From SHZI01 sp031409515 (GTDB taxonomy: Bacteria; Pseudomonadota; Gammaproteobacteria; Steroidobacterales; GCA-2729495), in the NCBI GenBank assembly GCA_031409515.1, contig JANNXJ010000004.1, forward strand, positions 42,325-106,324: a DNA stretch of 64,000 nucleotides, written 5' to 3'. Made by a program: the position numbers and the translations under genes. The notes beneath the pieces were generated by a model that had not been told where the DNA came from, searched no databases, and saw only the letters and a list, made by a program, of their open reading frames with translations. This document shows, one piece after another, positions 35,089 through 42,916 of this stretch (position 1 is its first letter; each line of letters starts with the position of its first letter).

Positions 35089-35846
35089 GCTCGGTAACTC
35101 CGACAGGCGTCGCCAAACGCCCGAAAAATCGCCATGGAAACCTCGTTCTCGCGCACCCGCCATTCTGGATGCCACTGCACGCCCAAGGCGAAACCGCGGC
35201 TCCCGGCGACGGTCACTGCCTCTATGAGTCCATCCGGGGCCGTGGCTTCCACGACCAGCCCGTCGCCCAGGCGATCAATGCCCTGGGAGTGTACCGAGTT
35301 GACCAGCGCGGCAGTGCGGCCCGTGATGCGGGCCAGCAGGCCGCCGGCGGGAAAGCGCACTTCGTGCACCGGGGCATACTGCGCCTCGATCGGTGCACCC
35401 TTGTCTTCCCGGTGCATCAGGTACCCGGGCAGCTCGTGCACCTCCTGATGCAGCGTGCCGCCGAAGGCCACATTGAGCTCCTGAAAGCCCCTGCACACCG
35501 CGAACAGGGGTATGCCCAGCCGCAGCACCTCAGGGATGAGCGCCAGCGCCGAATGATCCCGTTCCGGATCGTGCAGGGTCCCTGGGTGGCTGGCCACACC
35601 CGCATAGCGCTGCGGTTCAACATTGGACGGGGAGCCCGTCAACAGGAGCCCGTCCAGGGACTGGAGTATCTCGAGGGCAGCAAAATCGTCGTCGAGGGCC
35701 GGACCCAGGACAGGCAGGCCCACCGGGTACGCGCCGGCGCCGGCCACGATTGCTGCAAGGTACTTCTCACCCTGCACCTGAAAGGCGTGATGGCCCAAGG
35801 TGCGCCGGTCCGAGATGACGCCAACAACTGGTCGCACAGTGCGCAT
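35085..35846 (-). CDS. puuD: gamma-glutamyl-GABA hydrolase
   Basis: 253 aa class-I glutamine-amidotransferase fold. The catalytic triad is visible: Cys118 in FAVCRGFQELN, with His226 and Glu228 in GVQWHPEW. It releases GABA from gamma-glutamyl-GABA at the end of the Puu pathway. It is the first gene of the minus-strand operon puuD-puuA-spuC-puuB; the aldehyde dehydrogenase (puuC) and GABA transaminase are not in the window. Confidence 0.93.
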   Translation of the reverse strand: MRTVRPVVGVISDRRTLGHHAFQVQGEKYLAAIVAGAGAYPVGLPVLGPALDDDFAALEILQSLDGLLLTGSPSNVEPQRYAGVASHPGTLHDPERDHSALALIPEVLRLGIPLFAVCRGFQELNVAFGGTLHQEVHELPGYLMHREDKGAPIEAQYAPVHEVRFPAGGLLARITGRTAALVNSVHSQGIDRLGDGLVVEATAPDGLIEAVTVAGSRGFALGVQWHPEWRVRENEVSMAIFRAFGDACRSYRA

Positions 35847-36086
35847 AACGGAGCTACGGTGCCAGACCAGTCGCCGGGCCGCCAGACCCTGGTCCCGAAT
35901 AGCCCTTCAACCCACATCTGACGCGGTGCTGGCAGCGAAAAAGCCTGTGTTCCCGGACATAAGTCCGGCAACCTGCTTGCCGTTTTATGGGTTGACTTGT
36001 GCGTTGGAGCCCGTTCAGAGTGCCCCCCCTTAAGGCGTTCGGCAGCGCCCACTGCCCGGCACAGCGCGCACTTGGAAGGATTTTCG
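35847..36086. promoter_or_regulatory. divergent promoter region, puuD / MFS transporter
   Basis: 240 bp between the divergent starts of puuD and the MFS gene. A TTGACT lies near 35992 on the plus strand, but no good -10 follows at the right distance. No regulator binding palindrome is obvious. No PuuR-like regulator gene is adjacent. Confidence 0.35.
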
Positions 36087-37436
36087 TTGAATCAGGTTCG
36101 CAACTACCACATTGGTCCCATCGAGTTCGCGCCGGGCATCACCGGGGTCAACGCGTGGACCTTCCTCTACATCAACTTCATGATCATGCCGATCGTGAGC
36201 TTCCTCAGCATCTCCCAGCCCTATGTGCTGAGCGAGATCATTGGCATTCCCCCCGAGGAGCAGGGGCGGATCACTGGTCTGCTGGTGACGATGCAGGAGA
36301 TCGTGGCGCTCTGCCTCATCGGTTTCGTCGGTGCACTCTCCGACCGCTTCGGGCGCAGGCCGCTCTATGCGCTGGGGGTGCTGGTCGCAGGAATCGGCTT
36401 TGCCCTTTACTCGACGGCGGAAACCGAGCTGGACCTCTATCTCTATCGCTTCATCTACGCCATCGGCGTGACGACCGCGGGAGTCATGATCGCTGTCACC
36501 GCGGCGGACTACCCGGCGGAGACCTCCCGGGGGAAGATGGCCGGCGCCACGGGCTTCCTCAATGGCATGGGCGTCGGCATCGCCGCCGGACTGATCCTGC
36601 CCGTCCTCCCGGGCGTGTTCCAGGCCCAGGGTGCGAGCCCGGCTGATGCGGGCCGCTACATGCTGCTGGTCATGGCTGGCCTGGCCGCCCTGACTGCGGT
36701 GGTCATGCAGGCGGGCCTGAAAGGCGGGACACCCTCCGGCAGGTCCCAGAAAGTCACCCTGCGGGAGGCTCTGACCATGGGCCTGAAGCAGGGGCGGGCG
36801 AACCCGCGGCTCGTCGTGTGCTATGCGGGGTCCTTTGTCGCCCGGGCAGACCTTACCCTGGTGGCCGTCTTCGTGGCCCTCTGGCTGCAACAGGTCGGGC
36901 GCAACGAAGGGCTAGACTCGGCGGCCGCGCTCAAGCAGGCTGGTGTGATGCTGTTCATCATTACTGGTTCTTCCCTGCTCTGGGCGCCTGTGGCAGGCAT
37001 CTTCATCGACCGGTTCAATCGCCTGGCCTGCGTCTGCGTGGCGCTGCTCCTGGCGGGCATCGGCTACACGCTGCTGGGCCTCCAGGAAAACCCGTTCAAC
37101 CTGATTGGCTACCTGGGTGCAGTCATGGTCGGCATTGGCCAGATGAGTGTCATCCTGACAGTGACCGGACTGCTGGGTCAGGAGACGCCCATTGATGTGC
37201 GCGGGTCCGTGATTGGCTTTGCCAGCCTCTGCGGGGCCATGGGCATACTTATAACCAGCCTCGCGGGTGGCTACATCTACGATCACTGGATGATCTCCGG
37301 CCCGGTGGTGCTCACCGGCATCGCCAACCTGGGGGTCTTCGCCCTCGCTGTGACGGTGTGGCTGAAGGACGGCGCTCCGGTGCGCTTCGACCCGAAGGAG
37401 GCTCGCACCGCACCAGCGCTGGACTTCGGGCACTAG
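36087..37436 (+). CDS. MFS transporter
   Basis: 449 aa from TTG 36087, chosen because GGAAGGA (36074-36080) sits 6 bp before it and the protein begins NQVRNYHIGPIEF. Twelve hydrophobic segments; the MFS loop motif is GALSDRFGRRPLYALG. The frame back to 35997 has no better start. Substrate unknown; its position divergent from the puu operon makes a polyamine, amino acid or organic acid plausible but unproven. It is followed 6 bp later by the ClpP-fold membrane protein. Confidence 0.88.
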   Translation: MNQVRNYHIGPIEFAPGITGVNAWTFLYINFMIMPIVSFLSISQPYVLSEIIGIPPEEQGRITGLLVTMQEIVALCLIGFVGALSDRFGRRPLYALGVLVAGIGFALYSTAETELDLYLYRFIYAIGVTTAGVMIAVTAADYPAETSRGKMAGATGFLNGMGVGIAAGLILPVLPGVFQAQGASPADAGRYMLLVMAGLAALTAVVMQAGLKGGTPSGRSQKVTLREALTMGLKQGRANPRLVVCYAGSFVARADLTLVAVFVALWLQQVGRNEGLDSAAALKQAGVMLFIITGSSLLWAPVAGIFIDRFNRLACVCVALLLAGIGYTLLGLQENPFNLIGYLGAVMVGIGQMSVILTVTGLLGQETPIDVRGSVIGFASLCGAMGILITSLAGGYIYDHWMISGPVVLTGIANLGVFALAVTVWLKDGAPVRFDPKEARTAPALDFGH

Positions 37437-37442
37437 CAGCGG

Positions 37443-38369
37443 TTGGTGACCTCCTACATCAGCCGGCACTGGCGCGGAGATCTGGGTCCGGGAGTTACGT
37501 GGTGGGTCAACTGCGTGGCCCTTTCTGCCCTGCTCTGGGTGCTGGTTCCCCGACTCGCGATCGCCGGTAACTTCGGTTTCCCGGACACCCTGGGCAAGTA
37601 CGCGGCGTCCTTCACGCTGCAGTTCTTCCAGATCGCCCTGGTGCCCCTGTGGCAGATGGTGGGGCTCTGGCGCAGCGGTGCACGAAAGGCAGCAGCGCCG
37701 GACCGGTGGCGAATTGGCCGGGCTACCCAGGTCATCGCCTTCGTCTTCACGACCCTCATCACGATGCGGGGGCTCGTCTTCGGCGCCGAGCAGATCATCG
37801 GCTCGCGAGTGGCCCTGGCGCGGGGTCCTTACTCCTACACCGTCAGCCTGCTGCCCGGCGGCCGGGAGATCCTGTTGCGCGGTGGGCTCGGCTTCGGTGC
37901 CTCGGAGGCCGTCAGCAGGCTACTGGCAGCGAATCCACAGGTGCGGCGCCTGCGCCTCGAGAGCGGCGGTGGCGCGTTGTCCGAGGGCACCCGGCTGCGG
38001 GCGGTGATCCTGTCCCGCGGCCTCGATACCTACACCGCCACGGAATGCTCCAGTGCCTGCGTATCGGCCTACATCGGCGGCCGGTTCCGCTATCTGCAGC
38101 GGGGGGCCCGGATCGGCGTCCACCTGCCCCGGAACTGGGACGCCTTCTCGACCAGTCCCGTAGCCTGGGTCTACCGCTCCGAGCTCGCCTACTTCAGCAA
38201 ACGGGGCCTGCCCGACTGGTTCCTCGCCAACTGGATCCGCACGGGACAGAAGTTCTGGTACCCGACAGAGTTTCAGCTGGTGACGTCAGGCCTCGTCACC
38301 TATCTGCGCGGGGCTCCGCCACCGGTGTTGCGGCGGCTGACGCCCGAGTCTGGCAAGGACAGCGGGTAG
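37443..38369 (+). CDS. membrane protein with periplasmic ClpP/crotonase-like domain (COG3904-like)
   Basis: 308 aa from GTG 37443. Three hydrophobic segments (about residues 20-125) precede a domain resembling the periplasmic proteins of COG3904: LRLESGGGALSEG, then LSRGLDTYTATECSSACVSAY and LQRGARIGVHLPR. The SGGG and CSSAC stretches are where crotonase/ClpP folds place the oxyanion hole and the nucleophile region. Proteolytic activity is not established for this group. It is convergent with dmeF (10 bp). Confidence 0.68.
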   Translation: MVTSYISRHWRGDLGPGVTWWVNCVALSALLWVLVPRLAIAGNFGFPDTLGKYAASFTLQFFQIALVPLWQMVGLWRSGARKAAAPDRWRIGRATQVIAFVFTTLITMRGLVFGAEQIIGSRVALARGPYSYTVSLLPGGREILLRGGLGFGASEAVSRLLAANPQVRRLRLESGGGALSEGTRLRAVILSRGLDTYTATECSSACVSAYIGGRFRYLQRGARIGVHLPRNWDAFSTSPVAWVYRSELAYFSKRGLPDWFLANWIRTGQKFWYPTEFQLVTSGLVTYLRGAPPPVLRRLTPESGKDSG

Positions 38370-38379
38370 CGGCAGGAGC

Positions 38380-39519
38380 CTAGTGGACGTGACCGTGCTC
38401 ACCATGCTCGTGGTCATCGCCATGGTCATGGCCGCCCTGCGCATGCGCCTCGCCGTGGTCGTGGGGCGGAGCCGGATTACGCTCGGCACGCCCGGCCTCC
38501 TCGGGATCGATGCCCGTCGCGAGCGCGAGGCGCAATGAAGCCAGGGCCGGCAGGTGCTTGTCCGCCTGCTTTTGCAGCTTCTCGGTGATGATCGCAGCCT
38601 CGCGCACCAGCAGGGACCCGTCCACCACCACATCGGCTTCGGCATACATGCGATGGCCAATCCAGCGCGTGCGAATGTTCTGCAGGCCACGGACCCCGGG
38701 CACGTGCTCCCCCGTGTGCCGCAGCAGGGCGGTGAACTCGGGTTCGACGCCATCCAGAGCCCGGGTAAAGACCGCCTTGGCCGACTGCCAGACGATGCCA
38801 AAGATCAGGAAGGTGATCAGCGCCCCGACGATCGGGTCCGCCAGCGGAAACCCCAGCCAGACGCCAATGGCGCCACCCACGACGGCGAGGCTCGTGAGGC
38901 CGTCCACCCGGGCGTGATAGCCATCCGCGATGAGTGCGGCGCTGTTGATCTCGCGGCCAACCCGGATCCGGAACACGGCCACCGCCTCGTTGCCGATGAA
39001 GCCGACCACGCCGGCCGCAGCCACGGCCCACAGGAAACTGATCTCCTGGGGATTGATAAAGCGGTCGATGGTCTGATAACCGGCGACCAGGGCACTGAAC
39101 AGGATCAGACCGACAATCGTCATGCCTGCCAGATCCTCAACCCGCCCCAGACCATAGGTGAACTGGTCGCTGGGCTTCCGCCGCGCGAACACGAAGGCGA
39201 TCCAGAGCGGGATGGCCGTGGCGGCATCGCCGACGTTGTGAATCGTATCGGCCAGCAGGGCCACGCTGCCGGAGATAAGGACGACGAAGATCTGGAAGAC
39301 CGCCGTGCTGGCCAGAATGACGAAGGACCACTTGATGGCCCAGATGCCCCGGTCGGTGGTGGCGATCGTCGGGTCTATGACGCCGTGGGTGTGGGCATGC
39401 CCGCCGTCGTGGCTATGCCCGTGGCCACCATGAGCATGGCCCACCGCGTGACCTTTCTCACCAAAGCCCAGCCAGTCCAGTGTCGCGCGCCACATCGTTC
39501 TTTCTCCCTGGTCCGCCAC
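38380..39519 (-). CDS. dmeF: cation diffusion facilitator, Co/Ni exporter-like (DmeF)
   Basis: 379 aa, six transmembrane helices between residues about 60 and 260. His-rich termini (HAHGGHGHSHDGGHAHTHG at the N-terminus; repeated HDHG near the C-terminus) are typical of DmeF-type exporters. Metal-site acidic/His motifs appear in LLADTIHNVGDAATAIP and ALIADGYHARVDGLTS. It would export Co2+ or Ni2+ by proton antiport. It is directly downstream of a CsoR/RcnR-family repressor, with the start on the base after that gene's stop. Confidence 0.9.
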   Translation of the reverse strand: MADQGERTMWRATLDWLGFGEKGHAVGHAHGGHGHSHDGGHAHTHGVIDPTIATTDRGIWAIKWSFVILASTAVFQIFVVLISGSVALLADTIHNVGDAATAIPLWIAFVFARRKPSDQFTYGLGRVEDLAGMTIVGLILFSALVAGYQTIDRFINPQEISFLWAVAAAGVVGFIGNEAVAVFRIRVGREINSAALIADGYHARVDGLTSLAVVGGAIGVWLGFPLADPIVGALITFLIFGIVWQSAKAVFTRALDGVEPEFTALLRHTGEHVPGVRGLQNIRTRWIGHRMYAEADVVVDGSLLVREAAIITEKLQKQADKHLPALASLRLALATGIDPEEAGRAERNPAPPHDHGEAHAQGGHDHGDDHEHGEHGHVH

Positions 39520-39825
39520 CTAAAGGTAACGGCTGATCTTCTTGAAATCCTGGATGGTGACCCGCTGGTCGCGGCTGACAGGCCCGATCGCGTCTTCGAG
39601 GCAATGCTCGATATGGTCGTGGATGAGGGTCGACTTCGCCTCTTCCAGCGCACGAATCACGGCGTGCATCTGCTGGGCGATATCCGCGCAGTCCCGCCCG
39701 GATTCCACCATGCCGGCAATGGTCTGGAGATGGCCCGTGGCCCGACGCAGGCGATTGACGACGTCCTTGTGGCTGCGGTGCGTCGCTGCATCGTGGCTAT
39801 GGACGGCGGGTTTAGCGGCGGGCAT
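39520..39825 (-). CDS. metal-sensing transcriptional repressor, CsoR/RcnR family
   Basis: 101 aa all-helical DUF156 protein. The key residues are Cys46, His71 and Cys75, spaced +25 and +29 as in the Cys-His-Cys site of CsoR and InrS, whereas RcnR has Cys-His-His. A His-rich N-terminus (VHSHDAATHRSH) may add ligands, as in RcnR. It is a repressor released by metal and is followed directly by the exporter gene. A G/C-tract palindrome lies 34 bp upstream of its start. Confidence 0.93.
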   Translation of the reverse strand: MPAAKPAVHSHDAATHRSHKDVVNRLRRATGHLQTIAGMVESGRDCADIAQQMHAVIRALEEAKSTLIHDHIEHCLEDAIGPVSRDQRVTIQDFKKISRYL

Positions 39826-39859
39826 GGGGATCCCCTGGCCAGATTAAGGCGGGTATTGT

Positions 39860-39878
39860 TATCCCCTCCCGGGGGATA
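39860..39878. promoter_or_regulatory. candidate operator of the metal repressor-exporter operon
   Basis: TATCCCC and GGGGATA flank TCCCG, a perfect seven-base inverted repeat with G/C-tract arms. CsoR/RcnR-family repressors bind G-tracts flanked by AT inverted repeats in the promoters they control. It lies 35-53 bp upstream of the repressor start. Confidence 0.62.
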
Positions 39879-39885
39879 GGTCAAG

Positions 39886-39908
39886 ATCGCGGCTAAAGCC
39901 GCTCCTAC
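39886..39908 (-). repeat. REP element (half, single hairpin), overlapping the pap stop codon
   Basis: On the minus strand this reads GTAGGAGCGGCTTTAGCCGC and then GAT, a single palindrome GCGGC-TTTA-GCCGC led by GTAGGAG. It matches the leading arm of the three full elements at 42784, 49220 and 63902. The TAG in GTAGGAGC is the stop codon of the pap gene. Confidence 0.8.
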
Positions 39909-41410
39909 AGGGCTTTGCGCAGGGCGCCACAGACGGTCCGCAGGACCGCAACCCGGGCGTAGCGCTTGTCGTTGGCCGGAATCAGGTGCCAGGGTGCGAG
40001 GCTGGTACTGGTGCGAGCGACCATCTCGTTGACGGCTGTGACGTAGTCCGTGCGCCGGGCCCGGTGCCGATAATCGTCTGACCCAATGCGGTACTTCTTG
40101 TAGGGCGTCTTTTCCCGCGCCGCAAAGCGGTCCAGCTGCTCATCCGCATCGATGTGCAGCCAGAGCTTCAGCAGAACAATGCCATGCGTGACCAGCTGGC
40201 TCTCGAAATCCAGAATTTCGTCATAGGCGCGCTCCCACTCCTCCGGACGCGCGAGGCCCTCGACGCGCTCAACCAGGACCCGGCCGTACCAGCTGCGATC
40301 GAAGATCGTCATCTGCCCCGGGCGTGGCAGGCGCCGCCAGAAGCGCCACAGGTAGTGGTATGACTGTTCCTCCTGGGATGGCGCCGCAATCGGGACGACC
40401 TTGTAGTCCCGGACCTCCATCCCCCGGGTCAGACGCCGGATGGCGCCACCCTTGCCCGCCGCGTCCCAGCCCTCAACCACCAGGATCGTCGCCAGCCCTT
40501 GCTCCCGGGCCTCCCGGGTTAACCGGGCCAGTGCTCCCTGCTGCTTGTCCCGCGCTGCCGCGTAAGCCTTGTTGTCACTGAAGCGCATCGCCAGATCCAC
40601 GGCAGCAAGCGCATTGGGCGGCCGCGCCACGTTCCGTCTGCCACGCAGGATGCTTGCCGGCCGGGGATTACGGCGGGCGAGCAACCGCTGGAGGCCCGTG
40701 AGAAGGAGTCGGGCCACCGCCAGATTGCGCGCTCTCTCCTGGGTACCATCGATGACGTGCCACCGGGCAACGGGCGAGTCCGTCGCGTCCAGCAGCCGGT
40801 CCGCCAGCGGGAGCCAGCGGTCCCAGTTCTCCCGGACGGCTTCGTCCGAGTCCGTCAGCTGCCACGGACCGTCTGCCCCCGGACGTTCGCCGGCCGGACG
40901 GCGCTTCCGCTCCCTGCGGGGCAGGTGCAGCCAGAACTTCAGGATCAGAGCACCGTCCGCCGCCAGCGCCTGCTCGAAGCGGGCCGCGTGGCCGATGTAA
41001 GCGTCAAAGCCCGCGTCATCCAGCTCCCGGGAAAGGCGGCTGCGGATCGGCGCAGCCGCCCAGCCGCCCACAAACAGTCCGATACGGCCCCGCGGTGCCA
41101 AAGCAGCCCAGAAGCGCCGGTAAGGTGGGCGCTGCAGTTCCTGCTGACTGGGCTCGTCGGCAACCGTGGTATCCAGATACCGCACATCCAGCCAGTCGTG
41201 CAGCAGCTGCACAACTGCGTTGATGCCCCCGCGGTCATCGCCGGAAACAAGAATCACGACGGGCAGCCGGGCCTGCTGCAGGTCGAACTGCGCATTCACG
41301 AGCTCGACCCGCAGCCGCTCCTTCTGCCGTGCGTACTGCTGCTTGGAAACCTGCTGATCGGCCCTGAGATTGGCCGTGAGACCAGACTCGAGCAGTGCCT
41401 GCAAACCCAC
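39905..41410 (-). CDS. pap: polyphosphate:AMP phosphotransferase (double-domain PPK2)
   Basis: 501 aa with two PPK2 domains. The C-terminal domain has an intact Walker A in EGWDAAGKGGAIRR (Lys320), a DRSWYGRVLVERV lid/Walker B region and the KYRIGSDDYRHR segment. The N-terminal domain has a degenerate loop (SGDDRGGINAVVQ) lacking the Lys, as expected of the two-domain class II enzymes where one half is inactive. It phosphorylates AMP to ADP using polyphosphate. Its stop codon is supplied by a REP element, so the original C-terminus may have been slightly different. Confidence 0.92.
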   Translation of the reverse strand: MGLQALLESGLTANLRADQQVSKQQYARQKERLRVELVNAQFDLQQARLPVVILVSGDDRGGINAVVQLLHDWLDVRYLDTTVADEPSQQELQRPPYRRFWAALAPRGRIGLFVGGWAAAPIRSRLSRELDDAGFDAYIGHAARFEQALAADGALILKFWLHLPRRERKRRPAGERPGADGPWQLTDSDEAVRENWDRWLPLADRLLDATDSPVARWHVIDGTQERARNLAVARLLLTGLQRLLARRNPRPASILRGRRNVARPPNALAAVDLAMRFSDNKAYAAARDKQQGALARLTREAREQGLATILVVEGWDAAGKGGAIRRLTRGMEVRDYKVVPIAAPSQEEQSYHYLWRFWRRLPRPGQMTIFDRSWYGRVLVERVEGLARPEEWERAYDEILDFESQLVTHGIVLLKLWLHIDADEQLDRFAAREKTPYKKYRIGSDDYRHRARRTDYVTAVNEMVARTSTSLAPWHLIPANDKRYARVAVLRTVCGALRKAL

Positions 41411-41470
41411 TCACGACCCCCGCCGCTGCGACCAACGAAACTCTAACACTGCTGTTAACATCCTCTTCGA

Positions 41471-42787
41471 ATGCTCAACCTCAAACTCACCCGCTACCAG
41501 TGGACTGTCCTCGCTGCCGCCTGGCTCGGGTGGGGATTCGATGTCTTTGATGGCCTGCTCTTCAACTACGTGGCCCCCAATGCCGTGCCGACCCTGCTGG
41601 GCCTGCCGCTGGGCTCGCCGGAAGCCCGCTCGGCCACCTTGTACTGGACTGGTCTGCTCACCTCCCTCTTTCTCATCGGCTGGGCCGTCGGCGGTGTGAT
41701 TTTCGGTGTGTTCAGCGATCGCTACGGGCGCCGCCGCACCCTGATGGTCACGATGGTGCTCTATGCAGTGGGAACGGCAGCCTGCGCGTTCGTTACGGAT
41801 ATCTGGCAGCTGACGGCGTGCCGGCTGATTGCGAGCCTGGGGATCGGCGGGGAGTGGGCGGCGGGTGCCGCCATGGTGGCCGAGGTGGTCGATGAGAAGG
41901 ATCGGGTGGACGCCGGCGCCCTGCTGTATACGGCAGCACCGTTCGGCCTGTTTCTGGCCACGGGAGTCAACGCCCTGGTGGCGGGCAATCTCCTGATTGA
42001 GAGTCCGGAGACGAGCTGGCGTTTCGTCCTGCTGTTCGGGCTGCTGCCCGCCGGGGTCGCCTTTCTGGTGCGCCTGTTCATCAAGGAGCCCGAACGCTGG
42101 CTCGCTGCCGCCCGCAGCGCACCGCCACCGCGCATCAGGGAACTTTTCAATCCGGTCTTCTGGCCCAGGACCCGCAGCGCGCTGCTCATGACCTTTGTGG
42201 CCCTGCTGACCTGGTGGAGCTGTAACGCGTTCATTCCGGTGGTCAGTGCCACGCTCGGCCAGGCCGCTGCGGCCGCAGCCGGTCTCGACAAACTGGCGAC
42301 CAGCACTCTGGTCGAAAGCTGGAAAACGATCGCCACCACATCTTTCAATCTGGGCGGGCTGATCGGCACCCTCCTGACGGTGCCCATCGCCAAGCGCTTC
42401 GGTCGCCGGCCAATGTTTGCTGTGTATTTCGGTGTCGCAGCGCTATCACTGATGGCTACATTCGGTCTGGATATCGGGGACGAAATCCGGCTCTACCTGT
42501 ACTTCTTCATTGGCCTCAGCGTGTTTGGCGTCTTCGGCAGCTTTACCTATTACCTGCCCGAACTCTTCCCCACCCGCCTCCGGGCCACGGGCGCCGGCTT
42601 CTGCTACAACATTGGGCGGGTCGTGGCAGCAGCCGGGCCCTTCGTCATCGGGTCGGTGGCAGCGGCTGGCGCCGGCGACCCGCAGGTAATTCTCAACGCC
42701 CTGCTCACGGTTGCAGTTGTCCCCGTGATCGGCCTGCTGTTCATACCCTGGGTCATCGAGACCCGCGGCCAGCAGCTGCCCCCGTAG
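41471..42787 (+). CDS. MFS transporter
   Basis: 438 aa, twelve hydrophobic segments. The conserved motif between helices 2 and 3 is GVFSDRYGRRRTLM, and helix 4 contains RLIASLGIGGEWAAGAA. The opening WLGWGFDVFDGLLF resembles carboxylate/aromatic-acid and sugar transporters. Substrate unknown. It is divergent from pap by 60 bp. Its final codons CCC CCG are followed by TAG, which is also bases 2-4 of a REP element. Confidence 0.87.
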   Translation: MLNLKLTRYQWTVLAAAWLGWGFDVFDGLLFNYVAPNAVPTLLGLPLGSPEARSATLYWTGLLTSLFLIGWAVGGVIFGVFSDRYGRRRTLMVTMVLYAVGTAACAFVTDIWQLTACRLIASLGIGGEWAAGAAMVAEVVDEKDRVDAGALLYTAAPFGLFLATGVNALVAGNLLIESPETSWRFVLLFGLLPAGVAFLVRLFIKEPERWLAAARSAPPPRIRELFNPVFWPRTRSALLMTFVALLTWWSCNAFIPVVSATLGQAAAAAAGLDKLATSTLVESWKTIATTSFNLGGLIGTLLTVPIAKRFGRRPMFAVYFGVAALSLMATFGLDIGDEIRLYLYFFIGLSVFGVFGSFTYYLPELFPTRLRATGAGFCYNIGRVVAAAGPFVIGSVAAAGAGDPQVILNALLTVAVVPVIGLLFIPWVIETRGQQLPP

Positions 42788-42836
42788 GAGCGCCTTCAGG
42801 CGCGATCGATAGGGGTCGCGCCTAAAGCGCTCCTAC
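42784..42836. repeat. REP pair (inverted GTAGGAGCG...CGCTCCTAC)
   Basis: A 53-bp imperfect palindrome with GTAGGAGCGCC on the left and its complement at the right, centred on GATCGATAGGGGTC. Its first bases supply the TAG stop of the MFS gene. It is the same family as the elements at 39886, 49220 and 63902 and resembles pseudomonad-type REPs associated with RayT. Confidence 0.88.
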
Positions 42837-42894
42837 CAGGCACTCCTAACAGAGCGCGGTTTGTAACCGGTCTATAACTGACGAGGCGACCCCG

Positions 42895-42916
42895 GGGCCG
42901 GTATTGTTCCCGGCCC
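42895..42916 (+). promoter_or_regulatory. GC-rich hairpin immediately before the cysA start codon
   Basis: GGGCCGG (42895-42901) pairs with CCGGCCC (42910-42916) around an eight-base loop, ending on the base before the ATG. No purine-rich ribosome-binding site is seen. A TATAAC at about 42873 could be a -10. The hairpin would lower initiation unless opened, so translation control of cysA is possible. Confidence 0.45.

Noticed and set aside
38554..39879. 441-aa plus-strand open frame
   Set aside because: Antisense to dmeF and its repressor; composition (His/Asp-rich) mirrors the complement of membrane-helix codons.
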